Source: Pseudomonas sp. ANT_H4
GTDB lineage: Bacteria > Pseudomonadota > Gammaproteobacteria > Pseudomonadales > Pseudomonadaceae
NCBI RefSeq assembly: GCF_008369295.1
Contig: NZ_VOBG01000041.1
Span: forward strand, 1-38,129
Direction of reading: 5' to 3'
DNA: 38,129 bases
Part shown: piece by piece, positions 25,607 to 33,300 of the stretch
Layout of the letters: each line of letters starts with the position of its first letter
Numbering within the stretch: position 1 is the first letter of the stretch
Program-made: the position numbers and the translations under genes
The notes under the pieces: model-generated
The model's input: the letters and a program-made list of their open reading frames with translations, nothing else
Told to the model about the DNA's origin: nothing
Databases searched by the model: none

Positions 25607-27771
25607 GAGTTTTGTCCTGGGCGCAGGCGTTTGAGCATATCGATAACCTGAGCGCTGCGAGGGCCGGCAAAGTTTTCTGAGCGATCTTGGGAGATCTCTG
25701 TCTTGAGCACAGGCGATTCAATCCTTACACCCTCTGGCACATGGGCGGTCTCACGCTCCTTGAGGCGCTCAACGGCGCGATTCTCACGAATATTTCCAAT
25801 CATCTCAGCTTTGGTCGCAGGCGCTGGCTCATCATTTCGCTCAGCGATCGCACCGCTGACGACTTGATTAACTTCCTCCAGCAGCGAAATCCGACTCTCC
25901 AACTCAGCGCGTTTATGAGTCGGTGGAGTCTGGCGGTAAGCTTCGAGCAGATCGAAAATCTCATCGGATCGATAACCAGCATACTTGCTATCAGACTTAC
26001 GCAAATCGCAACGGATGAACTGTTTGTTGTCTCCCCGAATCCAGATATGTGCTGAGGAATTTGGGTCATACCAACACTCTATCGACCAAACCCCGCGGCT
26101 ACGGGCCTTCGCAAACCAGTTGTTCTCGATCGCTACATCACAGACATAGTGCATCCCTCGGAATAGCACACCACCCTTTTGCACCGTCGCTTGCTCGCGC
26201 GGAAGCAAATGGAGATAGACCAGCTCGTCGGGATGATTGTTTGGTTCGACATGACCATTTTCTAATGCCCAAGTCCAGATACCTGACGGCGTCGGATCGA
26301 CACCGTCGTTCATCATCTCTTGAGTGAGCCTGTCGGGCTGCCTGTTGAAGCGGTTATAGTGAAGGACACACTGGATGATAATCTTGGTGAACTCTTTAAT
26401 GCTCAGCGTTGCATCGAGTCGGTAATCTCGCTCGCCACGTTCCTTCTCCCTAGCAGCTACACCACCAGGAAGCCACCTGATGCCTGTCAGGTTGTTCAGG
26501 ATACCGAACCGGCTCTCAACCATCGACTTCCAGTCAGGGCGGTAAGGCGGAGCGATTCCCAGCTCGATATTCAGGCCAGTGGCAAGACCCTCAGCTGCTT
26601 TCCCCAACATCTCGCCTCGATCAGCGTAGATGTGATGTGGGAGGTGATGACAGGCCCATTCCCCTGAATCGATTGTGACCCCATTGGTAGCGCAAAACTC
26701 AACCTTCGAAGTGAAAGCGTTGAAAAGCGCTTGCCTGGCTCCGTTCCAACTCGGGCCCTCTAATCCGATGTAGAGACCGACGATCATGCCGGAAAAGCTA
26801 TCAATGACGACGTACACAACCGGCCGTCCAATGAGCATTCGCCTGGAGTATCCGTTCACGAGATAAATGTCCGCAATGGTGGCATCGATCTCAAACTGAT
26901 GGCAGGGGCCACGAAGCCAGTCACGGACGGTTCCAGAAAGGGGGCGGCAATCTTTTAGCCACTTACGCATTCCCTTACGGCCACGTTCAGTTTCAACCTC
27001 GTCGAAATATTGCTTTCCCCAATAATCGAACTGTCTAAAGGAAGGAATTTCCGATTCGGGTAGCAAACGACCGCCTGATTCTGGATTTTTCGACAGGTCT
27101 TTCGCGGTATAGAACCTCCTGAGCATCTCAACATAGGCGTTGGTTATCGTAGAAGTCTTATCCCCGACAAATAACGAGTAGCCGATACGGATACAGCGCT
27201 TATCCACGGCATCGATAACCTTGGTCGGTGAAACGGCAATACCTTGATACCTTGGCTTCCTACCTGGGGGCTTTGCGGGATCATACTTGCGCTCAGGAAC
27301 TCCGACGCCCGCATAGTTTTTCAAGAGCGCATTTCGAACTTGGCCATTGATCCAGTAACGGTACAGAAGTCGATAGATGCTCTTGCGCTGTATACCGAGC
27401 TCAACAGCTCTAGCGCCGACCATTTGACCCATCTCACCAGGAGCGAATATCTGACCTGGATAATCTGAGTCGATCAGGGGTGCGATGATGTTCCACTTTT
27501 CATCCCTTTCCCGCTTCTTTTTCTCATCCAAGTCATCCTCTAACACTAAGAGAAACTCAGGCGTAACGACCTTGGCTAGCTTCGTATCACCTGCAATGAC
27601 GGATCCGCGAAGCTCCTCCAGGCCTAAACCAATCGGCTGGCGGGGCGGATCCGTTAATTGGATCAAAACGACCGCATCGTATCGCTCATTGAGGTACAAG
27701 ACCCTAACGAAGCCCGGCACGACGGAAAACTCAGTAAGCGGTTCGAAACAATCATTGACTTGGACTTTCAT
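25603..27771 (-). CDS. tnsB: TnsB-like DDE transposase
   Basis: A 722-aa transposase of the TnsB/TniA/MuA class that cuts the 3' ends and joins them to target. N-terminal winged-helix DNA-binding segments lie at about 90-230 (RKSIYRLLYRYWINGQVRNALL). The catalytic rve core has Asp296 (FEIDATIADIYLVNG), Asp384 (HIYADRGEML) and Glu419 (KSMVESRFGIL). A Mu-type beta-barrel and a C-terminal tail for TnsC contact follow. It overlaps tnsA upstream and tnsC downstream by ATGA. All three catalytic residues are present, so it is probably active. Confidence 0.95.
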   Translation of the reverse strand: MKVQVNDCFEPLTEFSVVPGFVRVLYLNERYDAVVLIQLTDPPRQPIGLGLEELRGSVIAGDTKLAKVVTPEFLLVLEDDLDEKKKRERDEKWNIIAPLIDSDYPGQIFAPGEMGQMVGARAVELGIQRKSIYRLLYRYWINGQVRNALLKNYAGVGVPERKYDPAKPPGRKPRYQGIAVSPTKVIDAVDKRCIRIGYSLFVGDKTSTITNAYVEMLRRFYTAKDLSKNPESGGRLLPESEIPSFRQFDYWGKQYFDEVETERGRKGMRKWLKDCRPLSGTVRDWLRGPCHQFEIDATIADIYLVNGYSRRMLIGRPVVYVVIDSFSGMIVGLYIGLEGPSWNGARQALFNAFTSKVEFCATNGVTIDSGEWACHHLPHHIYADRGEMLGKAAEGLATGLNIELGIAPPYRPDWKSMVESRFGILNNLTGIRWLPGGVAAREKERGERDYRLDATLSIKEFTKIIIQCVLHYNRFNRQPDRLTQEMMNDGVDPTPSGIWTWALENGHVEPNNHPDELVYLHLLPREQATVQKGGVLFRGMHYVCDVAIENNWFAKARSRGVWSIECWYDPNSSAHIWIRGDNKQFIRCDLRKSDSKYAGYRSDEIFDLLEAYRQTPPTHKRAELESRISLLEEVNQVVSGAIAERNDEPAPATKAEMIGNIRENRAVERLKERETAHVPEGVRIESPVLKTEISQDRSENFAGPRSAQVIDMLKRLRPGQNS

Positions 27772-28625
27772 GATAGGCCCTCCGCCGTCAGTGAAATTTT
27801 CATTGGTTTCTCAATGATTTCAAATGTTGGTAGTGGCGCAGTCATTTGAATGGGAGTACCAACCAAATCTACCTTGATCGACTTAGCCCATATCAGGTGA
27901 TGATATAAAGCCCGAGAGTCTTGATAGGAGATAAATAAACGTGCGGCAATCTTTCGCAGAGATTCAGCAGTACTCCACGGGTAGGGACGACAGCTCGCTA
28001 AGTGCCCCAGAAAATCTGTGTGTAATGATGGCTCTGCCAAGGCGCGCGGCAGTTGAGCGAACTTCCTGAGTAAGCCTAAATTCTTGATCAAATCGGGGCT
28101 GAACATTTCTTCAGTGACAATGGCCCAATCAACGTGTTGGCCAGTCCAGAAACGCTTTTCGATCTCAAATTTTTCCAACGTCCTCCTGGCTTTTTTGCCT
28201 TCGAGGTCAGTGCGGTATTTAATTGTTCTGGCTACGGATTTAAAGCTGCCATCGGGCTTTTTTATCGTTAATAAAAAATCCGTGGTCATAACGTAAGGAA
28301 GCACTGTCTTCGGATACTTCGGGTATCGCACTCCCATAGAGCTCGCGATTGCTTGAGCACTTTCTCGCGGTAGCAATGGATACTGCTCGCGTATATCCAC
28401 AACATTTTCCGAAAATTCACATACCAAAAAATAGGCGCGCTCTAGGTCGGAAAAGAGGTGATGGAGGCGATCGATCTTCACACCTTGGATCTTGTGGGAG
28501 CGTCCTCTGGAAGGCACGTCTTGGACGCGCAGCCACGGCAGATAACTGGCACCAGCTCCGCTACCGAATCCATTCGAAATATGCCGCTGAATATCTGTCT
28601 CAGACGAAAACCTACGACCGCGCAA
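27768..28625 (-). CDS. tnsA: TnsA-like endonuclease
   Basis: A 285-aa type II restriction-like nuclease that cuts the 5' ends, so transposition is cut-and-paste. Catalytic candidates are Glu62 (SDLERAYFLVCEFS), Asp116 (VMTTDFLLTI) and Lys136 (ARTIKYRT) in the order E-D-K. The C-terminal domain includes a winged helix likely to bind TnsC. The product starts MRGRRFSSETDIQRHI from a TTG at 28625, with GGAGG five bases upstream; no ATG fits better. It is first in the operon, with promoter and TnsB-like site arrays upstream. Confidence 0.9.
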   Translation of the reverse strand: MRGRRFSSETDIQRHISNGFGSGAGASYLPWLRVQDVPSRGRSHKIQGVKIDRLHHLFSDLERAYFLVCEFSENVVDIREQYPLLPRESAQAIASSMGVRYPKYPKTVLPYVMTTDFLLTIKKPDGSFKSVARTIKYRTDLEGKKARRTLEKFEIEKRFWTGQHVDWAIVTEEMFSPDLIKNLGLLRKFAQLPRALAEPSLHTDFLGHLASCRPYPWSTAESLRKIAARLFISYQDSRALYHHLIWAKSIKVDLVGTPIQMTAPLPTFEIIEKPMKISLTAEGLS

Positions 28626-28784
28626 TGCTACCTCCTTCGTCCGCCGGGACCGCCTCTCCTCGCCCTGAAAAATAGTTATAGGAAAAAATCGCCCACCACC
28701 TGTTCATGGTACAGCCCTCTTTAGCCTACTCCCGGAGCGGAACGAAGCGGAGAATCTAGACCGATGGCTCAGCCAAAAAATGGA

Positions 28785-28807
28785 AAACCCCGTAAATACG
28801 GGGGTTT
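28785..28807. terminator. Dyad beside the tnsA-side array
   Basis: CCCCGTA and TACGGGG pair around AA, flanked by A and T runs on both sides, giving a bidirectional-terminator-like hairpin that insulates the tns operon from outside transcription. Confidence 0.55.
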
Positions 28808-28814
28808 CGGCCTT

Positions 28815-28874
28815 GTGTCAATCTATGTTACGGCGTGTCAATCTTTATTGTTAAGTGTCAATCTTTATTGTTAG
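28815..28874 (+). repeat. Tight array of three TnsB-like sites
   Basis: Three direct repeats start at 28815, 28835 and 28855, exactly 20 bp apart, each beginning GTGTCAATCT with a following A/T-rich TATGTTA or TTATTGTTA. Such contiguous sites mark the right-end type of Tn7-like elements. The unit 28810-28829 is a perfect inverted copy of 28975-28994 in the second array. Confidence 0.8.
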
Positions 28875-28900
28875 TAGCCACCAGTATGGGTAATTGGTGC

Positions 28901-29168
28901 CCAACATCATAGTTTGACACACGGAAACCAATAAAATCAGTCGTTTACGGAACCTGCCGCGATGCCATTTTTACAACATAGATTGACACAAGGCATGACG
29001 ATATCCGAATGACGGGATGAGTTTATAACAACATAGTTTGACACTACCCTCGGGAGTCTTTTTAAAGTCGAGATTGCAGCTGAACAAAATATTTTGACAC
29101 CAGCGGCTCAGTGAATTCAGGGGGAAACGGCTTAACGGAGCATGCCAGCTAAATGACTATTTTGACAA
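28901..29168 (-). repeat. Spaced array of five TnsB-like sites, opposite orientation
   Basis: Five sites read TAGTTTGACAC or variants on the plus strand. Their GACA ends lie near 28920, 28989, 29044, 29100 and 29168, spaced 69, 55, 56 and 68 bp. On the minus strand they begin GTGTCAAACTATG or GTCAAAATAG, much like Tn7 left-end TnsB sites. Spaced sites are the left-end type. The outermost lies 58 bp from the antitoxin gene. Confidence 0.8.
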
Positions 29169-29225
29169 AAATGCCCGTTGGGGGCGCGTACCCAATTGTG
29201 ATGGTTCTACTTAGCTGCGGTTGGA

Positions 29226-29864
29226 TCAAAATGACATGCCCTCAGCTACCCGAATCAGCATTTCTTCGACCCGATGTGTGCCGTGAGTTGTAGTGAGCAT
29301 CGCCGTTGGACTTTTACCCGAAAACCGGGATTTCGGTTTGGAAAGCCATTGTTTGGCCTTCTCTGCGTCCCCGAAGATCACATCGGCCATGGCGGTAATA
29401 TGTGCAAAGCGGAACAGGCGATCACTCTCATCCACCGTTAAAAGCTGATTGCTGACCAATTTTGTTTTGAGCATTTTGAGTGGAATAATTCTGTCGCGTT
29501 CTTCCGGACTTATGGTTCCGACGTCGCAAAGCGACTTGATCAGGCTGGCCGAGAAGCCAGCTACGATAATGTCGTGAATGTCCTGATCAGAGGCGTTTGA
29601 GGGGATATTAAGAGACGCCTCCAGCCGGATGCGGTAAGCATGATAAGCCTCATCAAGCAGGACTCCAGCAAACACGGCCTGCACTGATGTTGCTCCATGC
29701 ATAGGCTTCACCACTATTGCGCCGTCCGCTACCGTAATCGTCAGATCGTCCCCAACACCTACCCCCATTTTGGCAAGCAGTTCTGGGGGTAAATCAACGA
29801 TGACATCACCGCTACCATCCTCAGTATCCTGGCATTTGACTATCCAGCGCTCGCTCTCACTCAT
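29226..29864 (-). CDS. AbrB-type domain fused to MbcA/ParS/Xre antitoxin domain
   Basis: A 212-aa protein. An N-terminal swapped-hairpin AbrB/MazE-like DNA-binding domain (about 18-55) reads DVIVDLPPELLAKMGVGVGDDLTITVADGAIVVKP. The C-terminal region (about 150-212) resembles the MbcA/ParS/Xre toxin-binding domain (AHITAMADVIFGDAEKAKQWLSKPKSRFSGKSPTAML...RVEEMLIRVAEG). Such antitoxins pair with RES-domain toxins that degrade NAD, encoded just downstream. Here downstream sequence is the TnsB-site array, and no RES toxin is visible. It is thus an orphan antitoxin, or the toxin was displaced by transposon insertion. Confidence 0.78.
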   Translation of the reverse strand: MSESERWIVKCQDTEDGSGDVIVDLPPELLAKMGVGVGDDLTITVADGAIVVKPMHGATSVQAVFAGVLLDEAYHAYRIRLEASLNIPSNASDQDIHDIIVAGFSASLIKSLCDVGTISPEERDRIIPLKMLKTKLVSNQLLTVDESDRLFRFAHITAMADVIFGDAEKAKQWLSKPKSRFSGKSPTAMLTTTHGTHRVEEMLIRVAEGMSF

Positions 29865-29984
29865 GATCGTCCGGTTCTCATTTCGTAATTAGAGAAGACG
29901 CATCATTATGCTCGCGCGCAGAGTAGATCCAGTCACTGGATAACCTTGCATAGAGGCCATTCCTGCCGGTTATTGCGACGAGCG

Positions 29985-30092
29985 GCTGCGCTCTCCGGCG
30001 CATCGGCAAAGATGTCAGCTAAAAGCTCGACTACACGCCCGCCGTTTCACGTTCGAGCACCACATCGGACGGAAATGGGTCTACGGCAGCCA
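29985..30092 (+). pseudogene. Decayed IS66 TnpC fragment
   Basis: The plus strand matches the zinc-finger segment of IS66 TnpC: RRIGKDVS, a stop, KLDYTPAV, then after a frameshift FEHHIGRKWVYG. The IS66 copy at 3600-3710 has KRIGEDVSEKLDYTPGVFTVERHVRGKWVC in the same place. It is short, broken and degenerate, so a relic of an older element. The rest of 29865-30213 holds nothing I can support; in particular no cadR gene is present. Confidence 0.7.
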
Positions 30093-30213
30093 TTGGTCTG
30101 GTCAGAAAGATATTCGCCAAATGGGAAGGAAAAGAAGCCCAACAGAGACGGGCCTCAACTTAGTCGCAAGCTATCCGCACACGAAAGCGGCTTCAAATAA
30201 CTTTCTTGGGCGC

Positions 30214-30244
30214 TTGACCCTGAAGTAGGTACAGGCTGTTGAAT
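30214..30244 (+). promoter_or_regulatory. MerR-type (CadR-like) promoter of cadA
   Basis: A -35 TTGACC and a -10-like TTGAAT are separated by 19 bp, the long spacer typical of MerR-family promoters. The spacer contains a partial dyad (ACCCTGAAG against AGCCTGTAC read from the other strand). It sits 31 bp before the cadA start. No merR-family gene is seen in the window, so the regulator acts from elsewhere. Confidence 0.75.
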
Positions 30245-30274
30245 GGCGGAATTATCCTTCGCGGTAGAAGCACC

Positions 30275-32647
30275 ATGAACCAGGAAAACAAGCTCAAGCC
30301 GGTCCTCCGTCTTTACGTACAGAAGAAAGAAGAGTGTTGCGGATCTGACCATCAGCATGGGTCCGCTAAGGCTGCTGAGCCCAGGCATCACAAAGATCAC
30401 AAGCATGATCACAAGCATGAGCATGAGCATGAGCATGAGCATGAGCATGCCCACGATCATGCCGATGCGTGTTGCGCTCAAGGCACTCAAGCAACAGAAG
30501 GTTTTTCGACCAGCAGGAGCAATCCAGCTCCGGAAGGGACTAGCAATGTTCGGTATCGCATCGACAAAATGGATTGCCCCACAGAGGAGCGCCTGATCCG
30601 TAACCGGCTGGAACCCATGCCCGGAATTGTCCGACTCGACTTCAATCTCTTGAATCGTGAGTTGACCGTGCATCACCGCTTGGATGATCCGCAGTCAATC
30701 GTCACCGCCTTAGTCGCGTTGGATATGGGGCCGAGCCTGCTTGAGGCCGGCGCCGCTCCATCGGCAGTTCCCCCGGCCTTGAGCGCCAAACTGAAAGGAT
30801 TACTGGCCATCAGCGGCTTGGCTGCTATCGCCGCTGAAGTCATCGCGTGGACAACTGGGCAGGAAGGTTCCTGGCCGGTGATGGTGCTTGCCGCTCTTTC
30901 CATTCTGAGCGCTGGCCTGCCAACCCTCAAAAAGGGTTGGATTGCGATTAAGAACTTCACTCTGAACATCTATTTTCTGATGTCGCTGGCTGTCATTGGT
31001 GCTCTCGTCATTGGTAAATGGCCTGAAGCTGCAATGGTGGTTTTCCTATTCGCTATTGCTGAAGCTATCGAAGCCCTTTCGTTGGAGCGAGCGCGTAATG
31101 CGATCAAATCGCTAACTGCATTGGCGCCCGAAACCGCCGAAGTAATGATTGATGGCGGTTGGAAAGATCAGCCGGTGGCGAGTGTATTACTCGGTAGTCG
31201 TATTCGGGTTCGCACCGGTTCGCGAGTACCCTTGGATGCCAGCGTCGAGTCTGGTCGCGCCGCACTGGACCAAGCTCCAATTACTGGCGAAAGCCTACCA
31301 GTTGATAAGCAGGTCGGTGATCCACTTTACGCAGGCAGTATCGTTACCGACGGTGTAGTTGAAGCGACTGTGACGGCCGTAGCAGGAGAAAGCACTCTTG
31401 CTCGTATCGCGGCGGCCATACAAGACGCGCAATCTCAACGAGCCCCTACCCAGCGGTTTGTAGATCAATTTGCACGTTATTACACCCCGGCTGTAGTGGT
31501 ACTTGCCCTGTTGGTTGCTGCATTGGGCCCCGTTCTGTTCGCTGGAACCTGGGGCGATTGGCTCTATCAGGCGCTGGTCCTGCTAGTCATCGCCTGCCCA
31601 TGTGCCTTGGTGGTTTCAACGCCAATTACCGTCGTCAGTGGGCTAGCCGCGGCTGCCAAGCATGGCATTTTGATTAAAGGCGGTGCGTACCTTGAAAGCG
31701 GCCGACTACTTAAGGTTGTGGCGCTCGACAAGACTGGCACCTTGACCCAAGGCAAACCGGTACTGACCGATAACGAGCCTTTTGGTGATCTGCCCATAGA
31801 GATGGCTTTGCAGATCGCAGCTAGCCTCGACGAACACAGTACACACCCAGTGGCGAAGGCCTTGGTCAGCGGATGGAAATTACAGCAACCGGACGCGGCG
31901 ACTCTGCCGGTTGAGGACTTCGGCGTACTCAACGGTCGTGGCGTCAAAGGCAATATCGACGGTCAATCGTGGCACCTGGGTAACCACCGCTTGGTTGAAG
32001 AGTTGGGCGTATGCTCGCCGGCCCTTGAGGCCCGATTGTCGCTGCTGGAAAACGCAGGAAAAACTGTAATCGTGCTCTGCGCGGCCAGCGGTCCAGTGGC
32101 GATTTTTGCTGTGGCTGACACAGTAAGGCCTGAAAGCTTTGCTGCCGTAACTGCTCTGAAAGCATTGAATGTCGTACCGGTGATGCTCACGGGTGACAAC
32201 CCTGCAACGGCCAAGTCCATCGCCGCTCAGCTCGGCATACAGGATGCACGCGGAAACCTCATGCCGGAGGATAAACAGACCGCCGTCGCTGAACTCAAGC
32301 GCCGCTTTGGTTCAGTTGGCATGGTGGGCGATGGTGTGAACGATGCTCCGGCATTGGCGCAAGCCGACATTGGTTTTGCGATGGGAGCCGCTGGGACTGC
32401 CACAGCGCTTGAAACGGCTGATGTCGCCATCATGGATGACGACCCACGCAAGATTGCTGACTTTATTAGCCTGAGTCGTCGATGTGCCTCTGTTTTAAAG
32501 CAAAACATTGGACTGGCCTTGGGTATCAAAGTTGTTTTTTTAGCGCTTGCGTTGTCCGGCCACGCTACGTTGTGGATGGCTGTTTTCGCCGATATGGGCG
32601 CGAGCCTGCTCGTCGTATTCAATGGACTGCGGCTACTGCGTCGGTGA
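30275..32647 (+). CDS. cadA: Cd2+/Zn2+/Pb2+-exporting P1B-type ATPase
   Basis: A 790-aa inner-membrane P-type ATPase that pumps soft divalent cations out using ATP. The N-terminus is metal-binding: two cysteine pairs (ECCGS; ACCAQ) around a long His/Asp/Glu run (about residues 35-60). A heavy-metal-associated domain with MDCPTEE replaces the CxxC form. About eight helices follow, with the transport motif CPC at residues 441-443 (VIACPCALV), the phosphorylation motif DKTGT near 485, TGES and GDGVND near 685-690. It is full length. ATG 30275 follows the MerR-type promoter and is preferred over a slightly upstream start. zf-TFIIB and czcD follow in the same direction. Confidence 0.95.
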   Translation: MNQENKLKPVLRLYVQKKEECCGSDHQHGSAKAAEPRHHKDHKHDHKHEHEHEHEHEHAHDHADACCAQGTQATEGFSTSRSNPAPEGTSNVRYRIDKMDCPTEERLIRNRLEPMPGIVRLDFNLLNRELTVHHRLDDPQSIVTALVALDMGPSLLEAGAAPSAVPPALSAKLKGLLAISGLAAIAAEVIAWTTGQEGSWPVMVLAALSILSAGLPTLKKGWIAIKNFTLNIYFLMSLAVIGALVIGKWPEAAMVVFLFAIAEAIEALSLERARNAIKSLTALAPETAEVMIDGGWKDQPVASVLLGSRIRVRTGSRVPLDASVESGRAALDQAPITGESLPVDKQVGDPLYAGSIVTDGVVEATVTAVAGESTLARIAAAIQDAQSQRAPTQRFVDQFARYYTPAVVVLALLVAALGPVLFAGTWGDWLYQALVLLVIACPCALVVSTPITVVSGLAAAAKHGILIKGGAYLESGRLLKVVALDKTGTLTQGKPVLTDNEPFGDLPIEMALQIAASLDEHSTHPVAKALVSGWKLQQPDAATLPVEDFGVLNGRGVKGNIDGQSWHLGNHRLVEELGVCSPALEARLSLLENAGKTVIVLCAASGPVAIFAVADTVRPESFAAVTALKALNVVPVMLTGDNPATAKSIAAQLGIQDARGNLMPEDKQTAVAELKRRFGSVGMVGDGVNDAPALAQADIGFAMGAAGTATALETADVAIMDDDPRKIADFISLSRRCASVLKQNIGLALGIKVVFLALALSGHATLWMAVFADMGASLLVVFNGLRLLRR
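30415..30450 (+). repeat. GCATGA hexanucleotide tandem repeat within cadA
   Basis: Six units of GCATGA (the last partial) encode alternating His-Glu in the metal-binding tail. As whole codon pairs, unit gain or loss changes the number of histidines without a frameshift. Confidence 0.9.
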
Positions 32648-32695
32648 CGTAGAAGCCGCGTCTTCGATTGCCTGTCCACACAAGGAAACAAAATC

Positions 32696-33118
32696 ATGCA
32701 ATGTCCGATCTGCAAAGATACCGCCCTGGTAATGACTGAGCGCCAGAACATCGAAATTGACTATTGCCCACAATGCCGTGGCGTTTGGCTCGACCGAGGT
32801 GAACTCGACAAGATCATCGAGCGCAGCCAACAGCAAGAGGCCGTTAGGTTTCTTCCACAGGCCCCAATTCCACCCGTACAGAATGCTCCTCCGGCAGTAC
32901 AACCCGGTTACAGCCAGCATGGAAATAGCCAAGGGCATGGAGATAGCCAAGCTCATGGAGATCAACGAGGAAGTCACGGTGGCGGTTGGAGAGACGGTGG
33001 CCATCAGAGCAGTCATCAGAGCGGCCATCAAAGTCAGGGTGGACATCAAAACCAGAGTGGGCATCAGGGGCAACAGTCGTACCGCAAAAAATCGTTTTTG
33101 CAGGAGATGTTCGATTAA
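32696..33118 (+). CDS. zf-TFIIB-domain protein with His/Gln/Gly-rich tail
   Basis: A 140-aa cytoplasmic protein. An N-terminal zinc ribbon of the zf-TFIIB type (MQCPICKDTALVMTERQNIEIDYCPQCRGVWLDRGELDKII) holds Cys near 3, 6, 24 and 27. A proline linker follows. Then comes a low-complexity tail (about 75-125) built of SGHQ/GGHQ-like units (SHQSGHQSQGGHQNQSGHQGQQ), ending YRKKSFLQEMFD. The His tail could buffer zinc or cadmium. It lies 49 bp after cadA and before czcD, so probably in the same transcript. Function of the family is unknown. Confidence 0.85.
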   Translation: MQCPICKDTALVMTERQNIEIDYCPQCRGVWLDRGELDKIIERSQQQEAVRFLPQAPIPPVQNAPPAVQPGYSQHGNSQGHGDSQAHGDQRGSHGGGWRDGGHQSSHQSGHQSQGGHQNQSGHQGQQSYRKKSFLQEMFD

Positions 33119-33240
33119 GGCTGCGATTTCGCGCTTTGATCGGGATATACCTCGAACCAGCACCAAATCCCGAAATGGGGTGTTTCATGAGATGGAACGG
33201 TTTGGGGTATTAGCTGGTCTTTATATCCTGCAATCGACTC

Positions 33241-33256
33241 GTAGCAAGGGTGCTAC
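33241..33256. promoter_or_regulatory. Small dyad upstream of czcD
   Basis: GTAGCA and TGCTAC pair around AGGG, 45 bp before the czcD start. It may be part of an operator or a short hairpin; there is no T run. Confidence 0.3.
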
Positions 33257-33300
33257 CTGGGTGGTTGGAATTTCAGCGAGCGGCGTTTGAGGGAAAGGTT

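Noticed and set aside
20446..29168. Possible CRISPR-associated (guide-RNA directed) Tn7-like transposon because tniQ is present
   Set aside because: No cas gene and no regularly spaced repeat array was found; both TniQ proteins have long C-termini of the TnsD kind.
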